This document shows positions 1 through 9,275 of a stretch of 40,417 bases of DNA, in pieces (within the stretch, counting starts at the first letter, position 1; each line of letters begins with the position of its first letter). This stretch comes from Bacteroidales bacterium (GTDB lineage: Bacteria; Bacteroidota; Bacteroidia; Bacteroidales; JAFGHD01). The translations under genes and the position numbers were made by a program. The stretch covers positions 1 through 40,417 of the forward strand of contig JAFGHD010000019.1 in NCBI GenBank assembly GCA_016939365.1, written 5' to 3'. The notes under the pieces were generated by a model. That model was given only the letters and a program-made list of their open reading frames with translations. It was not told where the DNA came from and did no database searches.

Positions 1-1
1 C

Positions 2-115
2 GGTCTAAAGCGCACAAGGGTGAAGCAGGATTCTGAAATCAGGAATTTATTGTTACATTCGTTGGCCGATATAAGAGATAAAGTGATTGATCCTGTCGTC
101 ATTTCTGATGCATAA
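2..115 (+). CDS. C-terminal tail of an upstream gene (partial, uncertain)
   Basis: Frame 2 is open from the window edge to a TAA at 113-115. It encodes 37 residues that are charged and look helical, ending in DPVVISDA. There is no recognisable motif. It is the only long open frame entering from the left on this strand, so it may be the end of a gene on the same strand as the next one. It could equally be chance, because 37 codons is short. Confidence 0.3.
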   Translation, partial: GLKRTRVKQDSEIRNLLLHSLADIRDKVIDPVVISDA

Positions 116-168
116 CATTACAATCAAACAGCCATACAAGATATTTTCATCCTAACCAACGTAAAAAA

Positions 169-1437
169 ATGAAAAAAGTCACGCTTCAATTAGCCGTTTA
201 TTTTTATGCAACGACATTGATTGCACAGTGGGTTCCGATAAACAACGGGCTCAACGGATTTCCACCCACAGCCTTATGGCCATCAGGGGATGCCTTGACA
301 ATGGGCACATATGGCGGAGGAGTGTATATAACTTATGATCAAGGAGATATCTGGGTTGATTTCAACGGAGACCTGCCAAACCTTTTTGTGAATGATATCC
401 GGACACATCTGGGGCTATTGGTGGCAACGGAAGGAGGCCCATTTGCCACATACGACGGAACGACCTATTTTGATTGTACAGGAACAGGATTGACCAATAC
501 CGACATCAACTTTTTTACATTTGGCAATGAAGGTATAACTGGTGAATTCATGGTGGGCACAGACGGAGGAGGAGTATTTGCCGGTGATCACACCAGTCCA
601 TGGATCCTTGATTGGACTCCCGCCAGTACCGGTTTATCAGGTGCGGGGTTAACCGTAAATGATGGAGCCGGCATTACCGGTGGCTGGGCCATGATAGCAA
701 CCGATGGCGGTGTATACAGGGCATTGCCAGGCGAAACAGAATGGACACCAGTTAACAACGGATTAAGTGGAGATGCCCAAAAAGTGCGAAAATTTGGAGG
801 ATTCGGAGGAAATTCCATGCTGATTGCCACTCACGGCGGCTTGTATTCCACTTCTAATATTGGGGATAACTGGGCGCCAATGATAGCGGACGAAAAACTC
901 AATACTGTTCTAATTCATATGAGCGCCATATATCCAAATGGTGCAATGGTTTACACTTTTGGTGAAAAGGGATTTTATTCTGATGACTTCGTAAACTGGA
1001 CCCAAATGGATTTCGAAGGTATTGAAGGAGAGGTAACTGCCGCCCAGGTTGATTCTGTAAACCTTTACCTCGGTTTTACAGTCACACGTAAAAACAGTGC
1101 GGATGAAGGTGCTGTATACCGAAAGCCTATCCAACAGGTAGTTGCCATAGAAGAAAATCTTTCCGCTCCTGAGGAAACCATTTTGTATCAGAACTTTCCC
1201 AATCCTGTAAGCGATAACGCCAATATCACCTTTACCCTTTCACGACCAGGCATCATCACCTTGACGGTATTCAATATCACCGGTGAAAAAATTCAAACGT
1301 TAATCAGCAGTTACCATAATACTGGAACACACACCATATCATTTGACGTAAACCAATATGCAAAAGGGATTTACTTCTATTCACTGCAAATTGATGGCCA
1401 TATCATAGAAACCAAGAGAATGCTTATCGTCCACTAG
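169..1437 (+). CDS. T9SS type A-sorted secreted protein, beta-propeller-like
   Basis: This is a 422-residue exported protein of unknown function. Residues 1-20 form a Sec signal peptide (MKK, hydrophobic stretch, LIAQ). Residues about 21-320 carry repeated blocks of the type 'GTxGGGVxxxxDxGxxW' and 'ATDGGVYR', which resemble the BNR/sialidase-like or Ycf48-like blades of a beta-propeller. Residues about 340-422 form a T9SS type A sorting domain: NFPNPVSDN, then a beta-sandwich with 'FNITGEKIQTL' and 'KGIYFYSLQIDG'. The product should cross the outer membrane by T9SS and be released or anchored at the surface. The gene is AT-richer than the genes from 2047 onward. It seems to stand alone, with a decayed stretch downstream. 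A sialidase activity should not be inferred from the blades alone. Confidence 0.85.
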   Translation: MKKVTLQLAVYFYATTLIAQWVPINNGLNGFPPTALWPSGDALTMGTYGGGVYITYDQGDIWVDFNGDLPNLFVNDIRTHLGLLVATEGGPFATYDGTTYFDCTGTGLTNTDINFFTFGNEGITGEFMVGTDGGGVFAGDHTSPWILDWTPASTGLSGAGLTVNDGAGITGGWAMIATDGGVYRALPGETEWTPVNNGLSGDAQKVRKFGGFGGNSMLIATHGGLYSTSNIGDNWAPMIADEKLNTVLIHMSAIYPNGAMVYTFGEKGFYSDDFVNWTQMDFEGIEGEVTAAQVDSVNLYLGFTVTRKNSADEGAVYRKPIQQVVAIEENLSAPEETILYQNFPNPVSDNANITFTLSRPGIITLTVFNITGEKIQTLISSYHNTGTHTISFDVNQYAKGIYFYSLQIDGHIIETKRMLIVH

Positions 1438-1439
1438 GA

Positions 1440-2046
1440 TTTTTACGGAAGGCAATTTTCATGATTGTATCATCGCTGATCTTGCCGGCTTTTGCAGGGA
1501 ATATTCGTATGGGCTATCAATCGTCCGGGCTGTTTTTGAAAAGTGAAGCCGCCACCACGATCTCCGGTTTAACCATTGGGCTGATATGATTTTTCACCCT
1601 TGTTATGGATTACTATCACTGCAGTTAATCGGATTTTGCTTCACACATCAGGATGGAAGTGCTGCACGTAAGATCAGAATTACGGTTTATCATTCTGAAG
1701 CCAAACAGGTGAATGGTGTGGTTGATATCCGGATCAATGAAGAAATATTACATCTTGGACGTTCTGAGGAATATATCTTAATCCAGCTTCAGTTTTTCAG
1801 ATGATAAAGCATATGGTTCTGCCAACCTCGTTGGCGGTAAATCGCCTTATTGCGTAGCGAGTTACATTGAGCTGCAAAAACACAGATAACATTCATGGTT
1901 TAAAAGGAAATCAGGCTGCCCCAAAAGGCAACAGGACCCTGTTGATGATCATTGGTATGGGGTTCCACAAGCCCCCTTGGTACTCATTACAACAGCAAAT
2001 GAACTTTTGATATTTTTGACCTGAAATTCCCAATCCGCCTCACGGT
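1440..2046. other. AT-richer intergenic stretch, possibly a decayed gene
   Basis: About 600 bases without a convincing gene. A 42-codon frame at 1461-1589 starts like a signal peptide (MIVSSLILPAFAG). It overlaps by ATGA a 72-codon frame at 1586-1804 with the protein-like run KIRITVYHSEAKQVNGVVDIRI. A third frame continues past about 1790 with SDDKAYGSANLVGG and stops at a TAA near 1890. Protein-like text that hops between three frames fits a gene broken by frameshifts, but chance is also possible. I see no homology I can name. A -7-like TATTTTTG lies at 2011-2018, just before the next gene. Confidence 0.35.
2011..2018 (+). promoter_or_regulatory. Possible -7 box for the nucleoside phosphorylase gene
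   Basis: TATTTTTG matches the Bacteroidota -7 consensus TAnnTTTG and lies 28 nt before the ATG at 2047. No good -33 TTTG is visible at the usual spacing, so this is tentative. Confidence 0.3.
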
Positions 2047-2865
2047 ATGACGGTGTTAAAAAACATTCAGCAAGCCAGGGACTTTCTCATGGAGAGGGGT
2101 ATGGTGGCGCCTGTGACCGGGATCATACTGGGAACCGGGCTGGGGAAACTGGTGGAGCATATAGATATCCATCAGGTGGTGGAATACCATGAAATACCGC
2201 ATTTCCCCGTTTCGACTGTTGAATTCCACAAAGGCCGTCTGCTGTATGGGAAACTCGGAGGGAAGATGGTGCTGATCATGCAGGGCAGGTTCCATGTGTA
2301 TGAGGGTTACGATCTGCAGCAGATCACCTTTCCGGTGCGGGTAATGAAATATTTGGGGATCAGGCATCTGCTGATATCCAACGCCGGTGGTGCCATCAAC
2401 CTGGATTTCAAAAAGGGTTCCCTGATGCTCATCAATGATCACATCAACCTGCTGGGTGGCAGTCCGTTGACCGGAAAGAATGAAAATAAGCTGGGTCCAC
2501 GGTTCCCGGATATGAGCCGGCCTTACTCGGCCTTCCTCAATGAGATGATGGAGCGTATCGCACAGCAGAACGGGATCACCCTCCACCAGGGGATTTATGC
2601 AGCCTTACCGGGACCTCAGCTTGAAACACGGGCGGAATACCGTTTCCTGAGAACCATCGGGGCGGACGTCGTCGGGATGTCCACTGTCCCCGAGGTCATT
2701 GCAGCGAATCATATGAGATTACCCTGTGCAGCTGTTTCCGTACTTACCGATGAATGCGATCCCGATCACCTCGAGCCCATCGATATCCGCGATATCCTTG
2801 ATACAGCTGCCATGGCAGAAGAGGACCTTATCCGTCTGTTCTCAGGGGTCGTGGCGGAGATATAA
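2047..2865 (+). CDS. punA: Purine nucleoside phosphorylase (trimeric class)
   Basis: This 272-residue cytoplasmic enzyme of purine salvage cleaves (deoxy)inosine or guanosine with phosphate to the free base and (deoxy)ribose-1-phosphate. It shows the phosphate-binding loop GIILGTGLGKL (residues 24-34), GRFHVYEGY, SNAGGAINLDFKKG, the HINLLGGSPLTG block, the base-site stretch ALPGPQLETRAEYR and the sugar-site block GADVVGMSTVPEVI. These are hallmarks of the trimeric PNP/MTAP branch of the PNP_UDP_1 family, not the hexameric DeoD branch. The length is typical. The base-site residue after VSVLTDECD is not enough for me to separate guanine/hypoxanthine preference from wider preference. It appears monocistronic, since 104 nt separate it from the next gene. 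Confidence 0.93.
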   Translation: MTVLKNIQQARDFLMERGMVAPVTGIILGTGLGKLVEHIDIHQVVEYHEIPHFPVSTVEFHKGRLLYGKLGGKMVLIMQGRFHVYEGYDLQQITFPVRVMKYLGIRHLLISNAGGAINLDFKKGSLMLINDHINLLGGSPLTGKNENKLGPRFPDMSRPYSAFLNEMMERIAQQNGITLHQGIYAALPGPQLETRAEYRFLRTIGADVVGMSTVPEVIAANHMRLPCAAVSVLTDECDPDHLEPIDIRDILDTAAMAEEDLIRLFSGVVAEI

Positions 2866-2969
2866 CCCCCACTCCTGGCCGCCATGAAGGCATTCCATCT
2901 TGAGTGTAAAAAATTTTTTTACTTTTACTTCCTTCCGTAGAAAACTCCTGTTAGAGCGCTTTCACTTGG

Positions 2970-4319
2970 GTGAATGATAACGGTAAAGACCAACTGCAAG
3001 ACTTAATGACATCCCGGCAAGGCAAGAGGGATTTCCTGATCAGTGTGACCGTATGGGGATTGCTGGTGGTATTTACCTTGATCACCGGCATTTTGCTTAT
3101 CTGGTTTGGCTGGATCCGCTTCCCATGGACCGATCAGATCCTGCAGAAATTCAATTACCAGAGGAACAAGAGCCGCTCCTTCAGGGTACTTGTCCTGGGC
3201 GATTCGCAGCTTGAGGAGTGGCCGATGGAACATTGCCTGTATAAGGACATGGAACGGTTCTGTGCCCAAAACCGCTGGGGTTATGTGAACCTTGCCCATC
3301 ACGGATTCGGCCCTCTGGAATACAGAAACCGGTTCCGGGAGTTCGCCACCGATTACAAACCGCAACTCGTCCTGGTGTTCTATTATGCAGGAAATGACCT
3401 GACAGATATGGCCTACCGGCAGTACCGGAAACCCAGCCAACCTCAATATGGGTATGTCCTTACCGGCAGCCGGATCAGGTATCTCCCCAGAGAAGGATTC
3501 AAAAATGACCGGGAGGAAAACAACATGGATACAGGTTCAGGGTTTGGTGGACATTCATGGGATGAATTCATTGAAAATGGCATAGACCCTGTAATGATCG
3601 AATACGCAAAAAACAGGATCAGGCATCCATACCGTATCGGTGCGGAGTATGTCAATCCCCACCTGCTGGTCATGGGTTATTGGAAACCCGAGTACCTTAC
3701 GGATAATATCCTGAGGGAGACATTACCGATGAAACATGCCTGTTATCAAACCCTCAGGGAGTTTGAGGGGATGCTCGGGCTGGCGGATTTCCTGGCCGCC
3801 CGGGTCTGGTTCGTCTCCATTCCTTCACCCGTCCAGGTTGACACCGTCCACAACGGATTCTTCCGAAAACTCAACTTCCGGGTCCCGGAACATCTGATCC
3901 ATTCGTCCAGGCCGCAGGAACTTCTCCGGGAGTACGCCGAAGCCTCCGGATGTGATCATCTCGACCTGTTGCCCCATTTCAGACAACATGCCGAAGCATC
4001 ATCCCTCTACTTCGAAAACGATGATCACCTCAGTGAAGCAGGGCATATGCTGGCATACTCCCTGATAGAATCGATGATCCTTGATCGGATGTCCTCTGGT
4101 CATGAAAAAACAGCCGGGGGATGGTACCGTCCCGGAGCCCATCTGGAATACCGGCACTGGGAGGTGGAATACCAGATGGAACGCATCAGGCAGGACAGCA
4201 CCTGGCTGGCAGCTGTGATCCGGAAGGCTGCAGATCGTTCCATCAGTGTCGACTCCATGTTACAGATAGATGCAGGGTATTTGGTGGATCAAGAGGAATC
4301 GTCGAGTGTCATCCGCTAG
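2970..4319 (+). CDS. Membrane-anchored SGNH/GDSL-like hydrolase
   Basis: This 449-residue protein starts at GTG 2970; an in-frame ATG at 3006 (MTSRQGKR) is an equally good start. One transmembrane segment lies near residues 24-45. The rest looks periplasmic. It carries SGNH signatures: block I LVLGDSQLEEW (Ser in GDSQ), block III-like YYAGNDLTDM (Asn), and block V DDHLSEAGHMLA (Asp-x-x-His type). The usual Gly block is not obvious. The family contains esterases and AlgX/DltD-like enzymes that handle acyl groups on polysaccharides; the substrate here is unknown. The last ~80 residues (after SLIESMILD) form a charged helical extension. It lies 81 nt before a small unknown gene and near the TonB receptor, with no clear functional link. 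Confidence 0.72.
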   Translation: MNDNGKDQLQDLMTSRQGKRDFLISVTVWGLLVVFTLITGILLIWFGWIRFPWTDQILQKFNYQRNKSRSFRVLVLGDSQLEEWPMEHCLYKDMERFCAQNRWGYVNLAHHGFGPLEYRNRFREFATDYKPQLVLVFYYAGNDLTDMAYRQYRKPSQPQYGYVLTGSRIRYLPREGFKNDREENNMDTGSGFGGHSWDEFIENGIDPVMIEYAKNRIRHPYRIGAEYVNPHLLVMGYWKPEYLTDNILRETLPMKHACYQTLREFEGMLGLADFLAARVWFVSIPSPVQVDTVHNGFFRKLNFRVPEHLIHSSRPQELLREYAEASGCDHLDLLPHFRQHAEASSLYFENDDHLSEAGHMLAYSLIESMILDRMSSGHEKTAGGWYRPGAHLEYRHWEVEYQMERIRQDSTWLAAVIRKAADRSISVDSMLQIDAGYLVDQEESSSVIR

Positions 4320-4382
4320 TTGTATGCAGAAGCCTTGTTTATCCGTTACTGGTGAATGATGCGCTCAGCAGAAATAACTTGC

Positions 4383-4390
4383 TAAATTTG
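4383..4390 (+). promoter_or_regulatory. Possible -7 box before the 177-residue gene
   Basis: TAAATTTG is an exact TAnnTTTG match, 10 nt before the ATG at 4401, implying a very short leader. A matching -33 is not clear. Confidence 0.35.
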
Positions 4391-4400
4391 CATTTTTCCG

Positions 4401-4934
4401 ATGAGGCGGTTACTCTCCATTATAGCTATCCTGGTGGTGCTCCTGCAATCAGCATGTCCTCTGCTGGTATTGCAGGTCCGGCAAACCGTGATACGCAGTC
4501 AGGTCAGGGATCAGATACGGAGAGGTGTCAACGAAAAAGATATTGTGTTGATCAAAGTACCCTGGCATCTGCAGCGGGGTCATCCTTCCGTCTTCCGCAT
4601 GGTGGCCAAAAATGAATTCCGTTATTTCGGCAGGATGTACGACGTAGTCAGGACGGAGGAGCGGGGTCAGACCATCTGGTTCTACTGTATCCCGGATGAC
4701 AAAGAGACGGCCTGTCGGGCCCGCATGAATGAGATCGCCGGGCAGGGAATGGATCACCGGCCCCTGGCCAGGAGCATCATTCAAAATCCTTCACAGCTTC
4801 TCAGCACCTACTTCCACACGCTGTGGCATCCGCCGGACTATTATGATGCAAAAGCGGAGGATCTGATAAGCCGTAATGAATTCCCTGTAACGGAATGGAT
4901 CCCCGAGACCGGCACTCCCCCACCCAAATCATGA
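4401..4934 (+). CDS. Small exported or membrane-anchored protein of unknown function
   Basis: This 177-residue protein is not recognised. Residues 1-25 are a hydrophobic leader (MRRLLSIIAILVVLLQSACPLLVLQ); 'LQSAC' could be read as a lipobox, but a plain signal peptide or a single anchor is also possible. The remainder is soluble, with WFYCIPDDKETACR in the middle and a proline-rich end (PETGTPPPKS). The TonB-dependent receptor begins less than 100 nt downstream on the same strand, so the two are probably co-transcribed. The protein may then be an accessory of that receptor, which is inference from position only. Confidence 0.65.
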   Translation: MRRLLSIIAILVVLLQSACPLLVLQVRQTVIRSQVRDQIRRGVNEKDIVLIKVPWHLQRGHPSVFRMVAKNEFRYFGRMYDVVRTEERGQTIWFYCIPDDKETACRARMNEIAGQGMDHRPLARSIIQNPSQLLSTYFHTLWHPPDYYDAKAEDLISRNEFPVTEWIPETGTPPPKS

Positions 4935-5026
4935 GATCCTTTTTGTGACATCTGACCGGCAGGGTCTCCCATTTGACGACCTGCCGCATTTCTTATACCC
5001 TTATTGTTCAACCCATCTGTCATGCA

Positions 5027-7435
5027 ATGAGATCAATATATTTATTATGTGCATTTCTGGTGATTTGGGGCCATATGAAAGGCCAGACCGTCACTGTGAG
5101 GGACGATGTGACCCGTCAACCCCTGGAATTCGTTACCATACATAGCGGGAAGCCATCAGCTTCTGCGCTTACCGACGTCAAAGGCAGGGCAGATCTCGCC
5201 GGTTTCACGCAGGCCGGGAAGATCGAGTTCCGGCTGATCGGATACAAGCCTTTGACCCTCAGTTACAAACAGGTGTCAGAAGCGAGGTGGGAAGTATTCA
5301 TGTCGCAGTCGGATATTTCCCTGGATGAGGTGGTGATCTCCACGAACCGCTGGGAGCAGGAGAAAAGGGACGTACCGAACATGGTCACAACGATACGGCC
5401 CATTGATGTGACCCTGCAGAATCCGCAAACGGCCGCCGATATGATCTCCACATCGGGCTATGTTTTCATGCAGAAGAGCCAGCTTGGAGGGGGCAGCCCG
5501 ATGATCCGCGGCTTTGCCGCCAACAGGGTGCTCATCGTGATGGATGGCGTCCGGATGAATACCGCCATATTCCGGAGCGGGAATCTTCAGAACGTCATCT
5601 CCCTGGATCCCTTTGCCGTTGAAAAAACAGAGATGGATTTCGGACCGGGATCGGTGATCTACGGCAGCGATGCCATCGGCGGAGTGATGAATTTCTACAC
5701 CCTCAGTCCTAAGTATTCCAGCGGAGACAAGCCCCTTTTCAGGGGGAGCGCCACTGCGCGGTGGTCCTCGGCCAACGTGGAAAAAACAGGACACCTCGAC
5801 TTCAACATCGGACTCAAAAAGTGGTCGTTTCTTTCCAGCATCACCTGGTCAGACTTTGATGACCTGAAGATGGGCAGCAACGGGCCTGACGATTACAAAC
5901 GGCCGGAATACGCCGGCAGGATCAACGGGCAGGATACCGTCCTGGTCAATGAGGATCCCCTGGTACAAAAACCCAGCGCCTATGACCAGATCAACATCAT
6001 GCAAAAGATCGGTTTCATGCCCCGTGAATCACTCAGATTCAATTACGGCTTTCACTACTCAGCCACTTCGGACTATTCACGGTATGACCGTTTGATCCGC
6101 TACCGCAAGGACACATTGCGGTCTGCAGAATGGTATTACGGCCCACAGGTGTGGATGATGAATACGCTGAACATCAGTCACAGCGGAGAAAACGGTCTCT
6201 ATGACAATCTCAGCGTTACCCTTTCCCAGCAGTACTTCGAGGAGAGCCGCCATGACCGTGACTTCGGGGACACGAAACTCATGCACCGGACGGAGCAGGT
6301 GGAAGTGTTTTCGGTCAATATCGACCTGGAAAAGAACCTGGGCGACCGGCACCGTCTTTTTTACGGTCTGGAGGGGTTGCTCAACAATGTGTCGTCGGCC
6401 GGAACCGACGGGGATATTGTCACTGGCACGGAAGTGCCCGGCCCGGCCCGTTACCCCGATCCGTCCACCTGGAATTCCTTTGCGGGTTACCTAAACTACA
6501 GGTACAAACCCACGGAGAAAATGACTATACAGACCGGGCTGAGGTATAACCTGGTTACGCTGGATGCCACCTTCGACACCACTTTTTATCCCTTCCCGTT
6601 CACTTCGGCTGACCTGTCGACGGGAGCAGTGACGGGCAGCGCCGGGCTGGCATGGAGACCTTCGGAACGATGGCAGGTCAATCTCAACCTCTCGACCGGT
6701 TTCAGGGCGCCTAATGTGGATGACCTGGGCAAGGTTTTTGATTCGGGCGACAAGCAGGTGATCTTACCCAATCCCGGTCTGAAGGCTGAATATGCCTGGA
6801 ACGCCGAGGCCGGGATCACCCGGATATTTGCCGACAGGATTCGTATCGACATCACCGGTTACTACACATTGCTTGACAATGCCATGGTACGCAGGGATTT
6901 CACACTCAACGGCCTCGATAGCCTGGTCTATGACGGAGAAATGAGCCGCATACAAGCCATACAGAATGCAGCGCAGGCATTTGTTTACGGTGTCCAGGCA
7001 GGTGTGGAGATGAAGCTTCCCTATGGGATCGGTTTCATTTCCAGGTTCAATTACCAGAAGGGAGAAGAAGAGCTGGATGACGGCAGCACGGCTCCTCTGA
7101 GGCATGCCGCACCGTGGTTTGGCAGCACACACCTTACCTGGAAAGCCGACCGCGTCAAGGTGGATATTTACGGTCTCTACAACGGGGAGGTAACGTTCGA
7201 CGATATGGCCCCATCAGAGCAGGACAAAACCTGGCTGTATGCCCTCGATGAAAACGGCAATCCCTGGGCACCCGGATGGTACACCCTGAATCTGAAGGCA
7301 ATGTACCAGGCCACCGATTTCCTGATGGTCAGCGCAGGACTGGAAAACATCACCGATCAGCGTTACCGGCCTTACTCATCCGGGATCACAGCGCCGGGAA
7401 GAAACCTGATCCTGGCATTGAAGGCCACTTTCTGA
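5027..7435 (+). CDS. TonB-dependent outer-membrane receptor, substrate unknown
   Basis: An 802-residue outer-membrane active transporter. The start ATG at 5027 is preferred over the in-frame codon at 4973 because it begins a clean signal peptide (MRSIYLLCAFLV...KGQ). Then come a carboxypeptidase-like regulatory domain (about 20-95, LEFVTI...LTDVKGRADL...LIGYKP), a TonB-box-like DEVVISTNR, and the plug (about 115-230, with GGGSPMIRGFAANRVLIVMDGVRMN and SDAIGGVMNF). A 22-strand-type barrel ends in ALKATF with a terminal Phe. FRAP (559-562) and NPGL (582-585) motifs resemble those of heme receptors, but no histidine lies between them, so heme is not assured. The sequence is closest in style to BtuB/HmuR-like receptors. 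Confidence 0.88.
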   Translation: MRSIYLLCAFLVIWGHMKGQTVTVRDDVTRQPLEFVTIHSGKPSASALTDVKGRADLAGFTQAGKIEFRLIGYKPLTLSYKQVSEARWEVFMSQSDISLDEVVISTNRWEQEKRDVPNMVTTIRPIDVTLQNPQTAADMISTSGYVFMQKSQLGGGSPMIRGFAANRVLIVMDGVRMNTAIFRSGNLQNVISLDPFAVEKTEMDFGPGSVIYGSDAIGGVMNFYTLSPKYSSGDKPLFRGSATARWSSANVEKTGHLDFNIGLKKWSFLSSITWSDFDDLKMGSNGPDDYKRPEYAGRINGQDTVLVNEDPLVQKPSAYDQINIMQKIGFMPRESLRFNYGFHYSATSDYSRYDRLIRYRKDTLRSAEWYYGPQVWMMNTLNISHSGENGLYDNLSVTLSQQYFEESRHDRDFGDTKLMHRTEQVEVFSVNIDLEKNLGDRHRLFYGLEGLLNNVSSAGTDGDIVTGTEVPGPARYPDPSTWNSFAGYLNYRYKPTEKMTIQTGLRYNLVTLDATFDTTFYPFPFTSADLSTGAVTGSAGLAWRPSERWQVNLNLSTGFRAPNVDDLGKVFDSGDKQVILPNPGLKAEYAWNAEAGITRIFADRIRIDITGYYTLLDNAMVRRDFTLNGLDSLVYDGEMSRIQAIQNAAQAFVYGVQAGVEMKLPYGIGFISRFNYQKGEEELDDGSTAPLRHAAPWFGSTHLTWKADRVKVDIYGLYNGEVTFDDMAPSEQDKTWLYALDENGNPWAPGWYTLNLKAMYQATDFLMVSAGLENITDQRYRPYSSGITAPGRNLILALKATF

Positions 7436-7453
7436 TTGAAGTCTGAGGAGATG

Positions 7454-7492
7454 GATCCGCAGGGACAGGCGAACAGCCCATCCCTGCGGATC
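7454..7492 (+). terminator. Strong hairpin after the TonB receptor gene
   Basis: GATCCGCAGGGA (7454-7465) pairs perfectly with TCCCTGCGGATC (7481-7492), a 12-bp stem. A small internal loop and a GGC/GCC inner stem extend it. It starts 19 nt after the receptor stop codon. No T-run follows, so it may act as a terminator or a 3'-end stabiliser. Confidence 0.5.
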
Positions 7493-7608
7493 ATCATCCG
7501 CTTGAAATTCCTTACTTTTATCATCCGGTAAGCCGTGATGCCCGGGAACATACCGTGCCATCCGGCGAATACCGGTGCGGACTGTTCCTGTAAAACCGGT
7601 TCCACAAC

Positions 7609-9018
7609 ATGCCCGAGATCATACAGGACAAGAAGGTTTTTACGCTCAGGGAGGTGACGCTGAGCATCCAACGGACACTTGCCGGACGGTATCCCACACC
7701 CTTCTGGGTCAGGGCAGAGATGAACAAGCTCAACCTCTATTCCCATTCCGGCCATTGCTATCCTGAACTCGTTGAAAAGGCCGAAGGGAAAATAGTGGCC
7801 CAGATCAAGGCGGTGATGTGGAAGAGCGATTTCATGAGGATCAATGCAGCGTTTCTCCGCCTGGTCGGGGAGCCCCTCCGGGACGGGATCACCATCATGT
7901 TCTCCGCCACGGTGAGTTTTGACCCGGTGTACGGGCTCAGCCTGAGGATCATCGAGATCGATCCCGGCTACACCCTGGGGTTATTGCAGATTGAGAAACA
8001 GCAAACCCTGGAGCGGTTGACACGGGAAGGGATCATACATCGCAACAGGGAAGCAAAGCTGGCTTTACTGCCAAAACGGATCGCCGTCATTTCGGTTGAG
8101 ACCAGCAAGGGTTACGCCGATTTTACGCAGATCATCTCCCGGAATCGCTGGGGATACCGGTTTTTCCATATGCTCTTTCCCGCGATCCTGCAGGGCGACA
8201 AGGCTGCCGAATCCATCATCCTGCAGATGAAGCGGATCAGGAAAGCGATCCGTCATTTTGATGTGGTGACCATCATCCGTGGGGGTGGCGGCGATGTGGG
8301 GCTTTCCTCATTCAACAGCTACGACCTGGCTCGTGAGATCGTCCTCTTCCCGATCCCCGTCATCACAGGGATCGGGCACTCTACCAATGAGACGGTGGCG
8401 GAGATGGTGGCTTATAAAAACGCCATCACCCCCACCGAACTGGCCGATTTCCTGATCCAGCGGTTCCATAATTTCTCAGTCCCGATGGAACGGGCCGCAG
8501 AGCGGATGGCCGGGTCGGCACTCAGGGTGCTGGCATCCGGAAAAAACGAGCTTTACCACACCGCCAGGTACCTCCGTTCGGTCATCCAGAGGCAGATCAT
8601 CCGGCATGCCGGAGCCATCCGCAGCCTGTCCGGCTCCATGATCCAATCGACCCGGTTCCGGCTTCGGAAAGAGACGAGCCTTTTACAGAGTATCCCGGAA
8701 GACCTTACAAAAACGGCGTCATCCCTCGCAGACCGGGAACAGTTATCCCTCCGTTCGATCACAGCCGGTCTCCTGAGGGAGGCGAGACTGGTTACCGAGC
8801 GGACCGGGATGAAACTTTTCATTGCAGAAAAACTCATTCACGCAATGGACCCTGCCGCGATACTGAAACGGGGATTCAGTATCACCCTGCACCAGGGTAA
8901 GGCGATCAGGGATATCAATGCCCTGGCAAAAGGGGAAGAACTGACCACCCTTACGCTGCAGGGCCGGATCACCAGCACAGTTGAATCAATCAAGACAGAT
9001 GATGAAGACAAAACCTGA
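7609..9018 (+). CDS. xseA: Exodeoxyribonuclease VII large subunit
   Basis: The 469-residue catalytic subunit of exonuclease VII, a single-strand-specific DNase that degrades single-stranded DNA in both directions. The N-terminal OB fold is at about 10-120 (WVRAEMNKLNLYSHSGHCYPELVEK). The core has the family signatures LPKRIAVISVETSKGYADF, VVTIIRGGGGDVGLSSFNSYDLAREI, PVITGIGHSTNETVAEMVAYKNAITPTELADFLI and the C-terminal block DPAAILKRGFSIT. The long helical stretch between about 285 and 410 matches the coiled-coil arms that bind small subunits. It overlaps xseB by about 20 nt, so the subunits are translationally linked. Length is normal to slightly long. Confidence 0.96.
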   Translation: MPEIIQDKKVFTLREVTLSIQRTLAGRYPTPFWVRAEMNKLNLYSHSGHCYPELVEKAEGKIVAQIKAVMWKSDFMRINAAFLRLVGEPLRDGITIMFSATVSFDPVYGLSLRIIEIDPGYTLGLLQIEKQQTLERLTREGIIHRNREAKLALLPKRIAVISVETSKGYADFTQIISRNRWGYRFFHMLFPAILQGDKAAESIILQMKRIRKAIRHFDVVTIIRGGGGDVGLSSFNSYDLAREIVLFPIPVITGIGHSTNETVAEMVAYKNAITPTELADFLIQRFHNFSVPMERAAERMAGSALRVLASGKNELYHTARYLRSVIQRQIIRHAGAIRSLSGSMIQSTRFRLRKETSLLQSIPEDLTKTASSLADREQLSLRSITAGLLREARLVTERTGMKLFIAEKLIHAMDPAAILKRGFSITLHQGKAIRDINALAKGEELTTLTLQGRITSTVESIKTDDEDKT

Positions 9019-9223
9019 CTACACCGAAGCCTTTGAGGAACTCCAGAAGATCGCCAACGAGATCGAGACGGGGGAGATATCCGTCGATGAGCTCTCCGGC
9101 AAGGTAAAAAGAGCCGCTGACCTGATCAGGATATGCAGGGACAAGCTCCGCAGTACTGAGGAAGATGTGAACGAGATTCTGAAGGATCTTGAAAAAGCAG
9201 AGGGAACAGAGGATGAATTATAG
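8999..9223 (+). CDS. xseB: Exodeoxyribonuclease VII small subunit
   Basis: About 74 residues, nearly all helical. The signature is YTEAFEELQKIANEIETGEISVDELSGKVKRAADLI, followed by CRDKLRSTEEDVNEIL, which is typical of XseB. Several copies bind the coiled-coil arms of XseA. ATG codons at 8999 and 9002 both lie inside the end of xseA and fit the family length; an upstream in-frame codon at 8981 would add six unneeded residues. Coupling by overlap suggests co-translation with xseA. Confidence 0.93.
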   Translation: MMKTKPDYTEAFEELQKIANEIETGEISVDELSGKVKRAADLIRICRDKLRSTEEDVNEILKDLEKAEGTEDEL

Positions 9224-9275
9224 GAAGGAGGTCATGATTTCAATGTACCGAGGATGTTCCCACACATATCTATGC

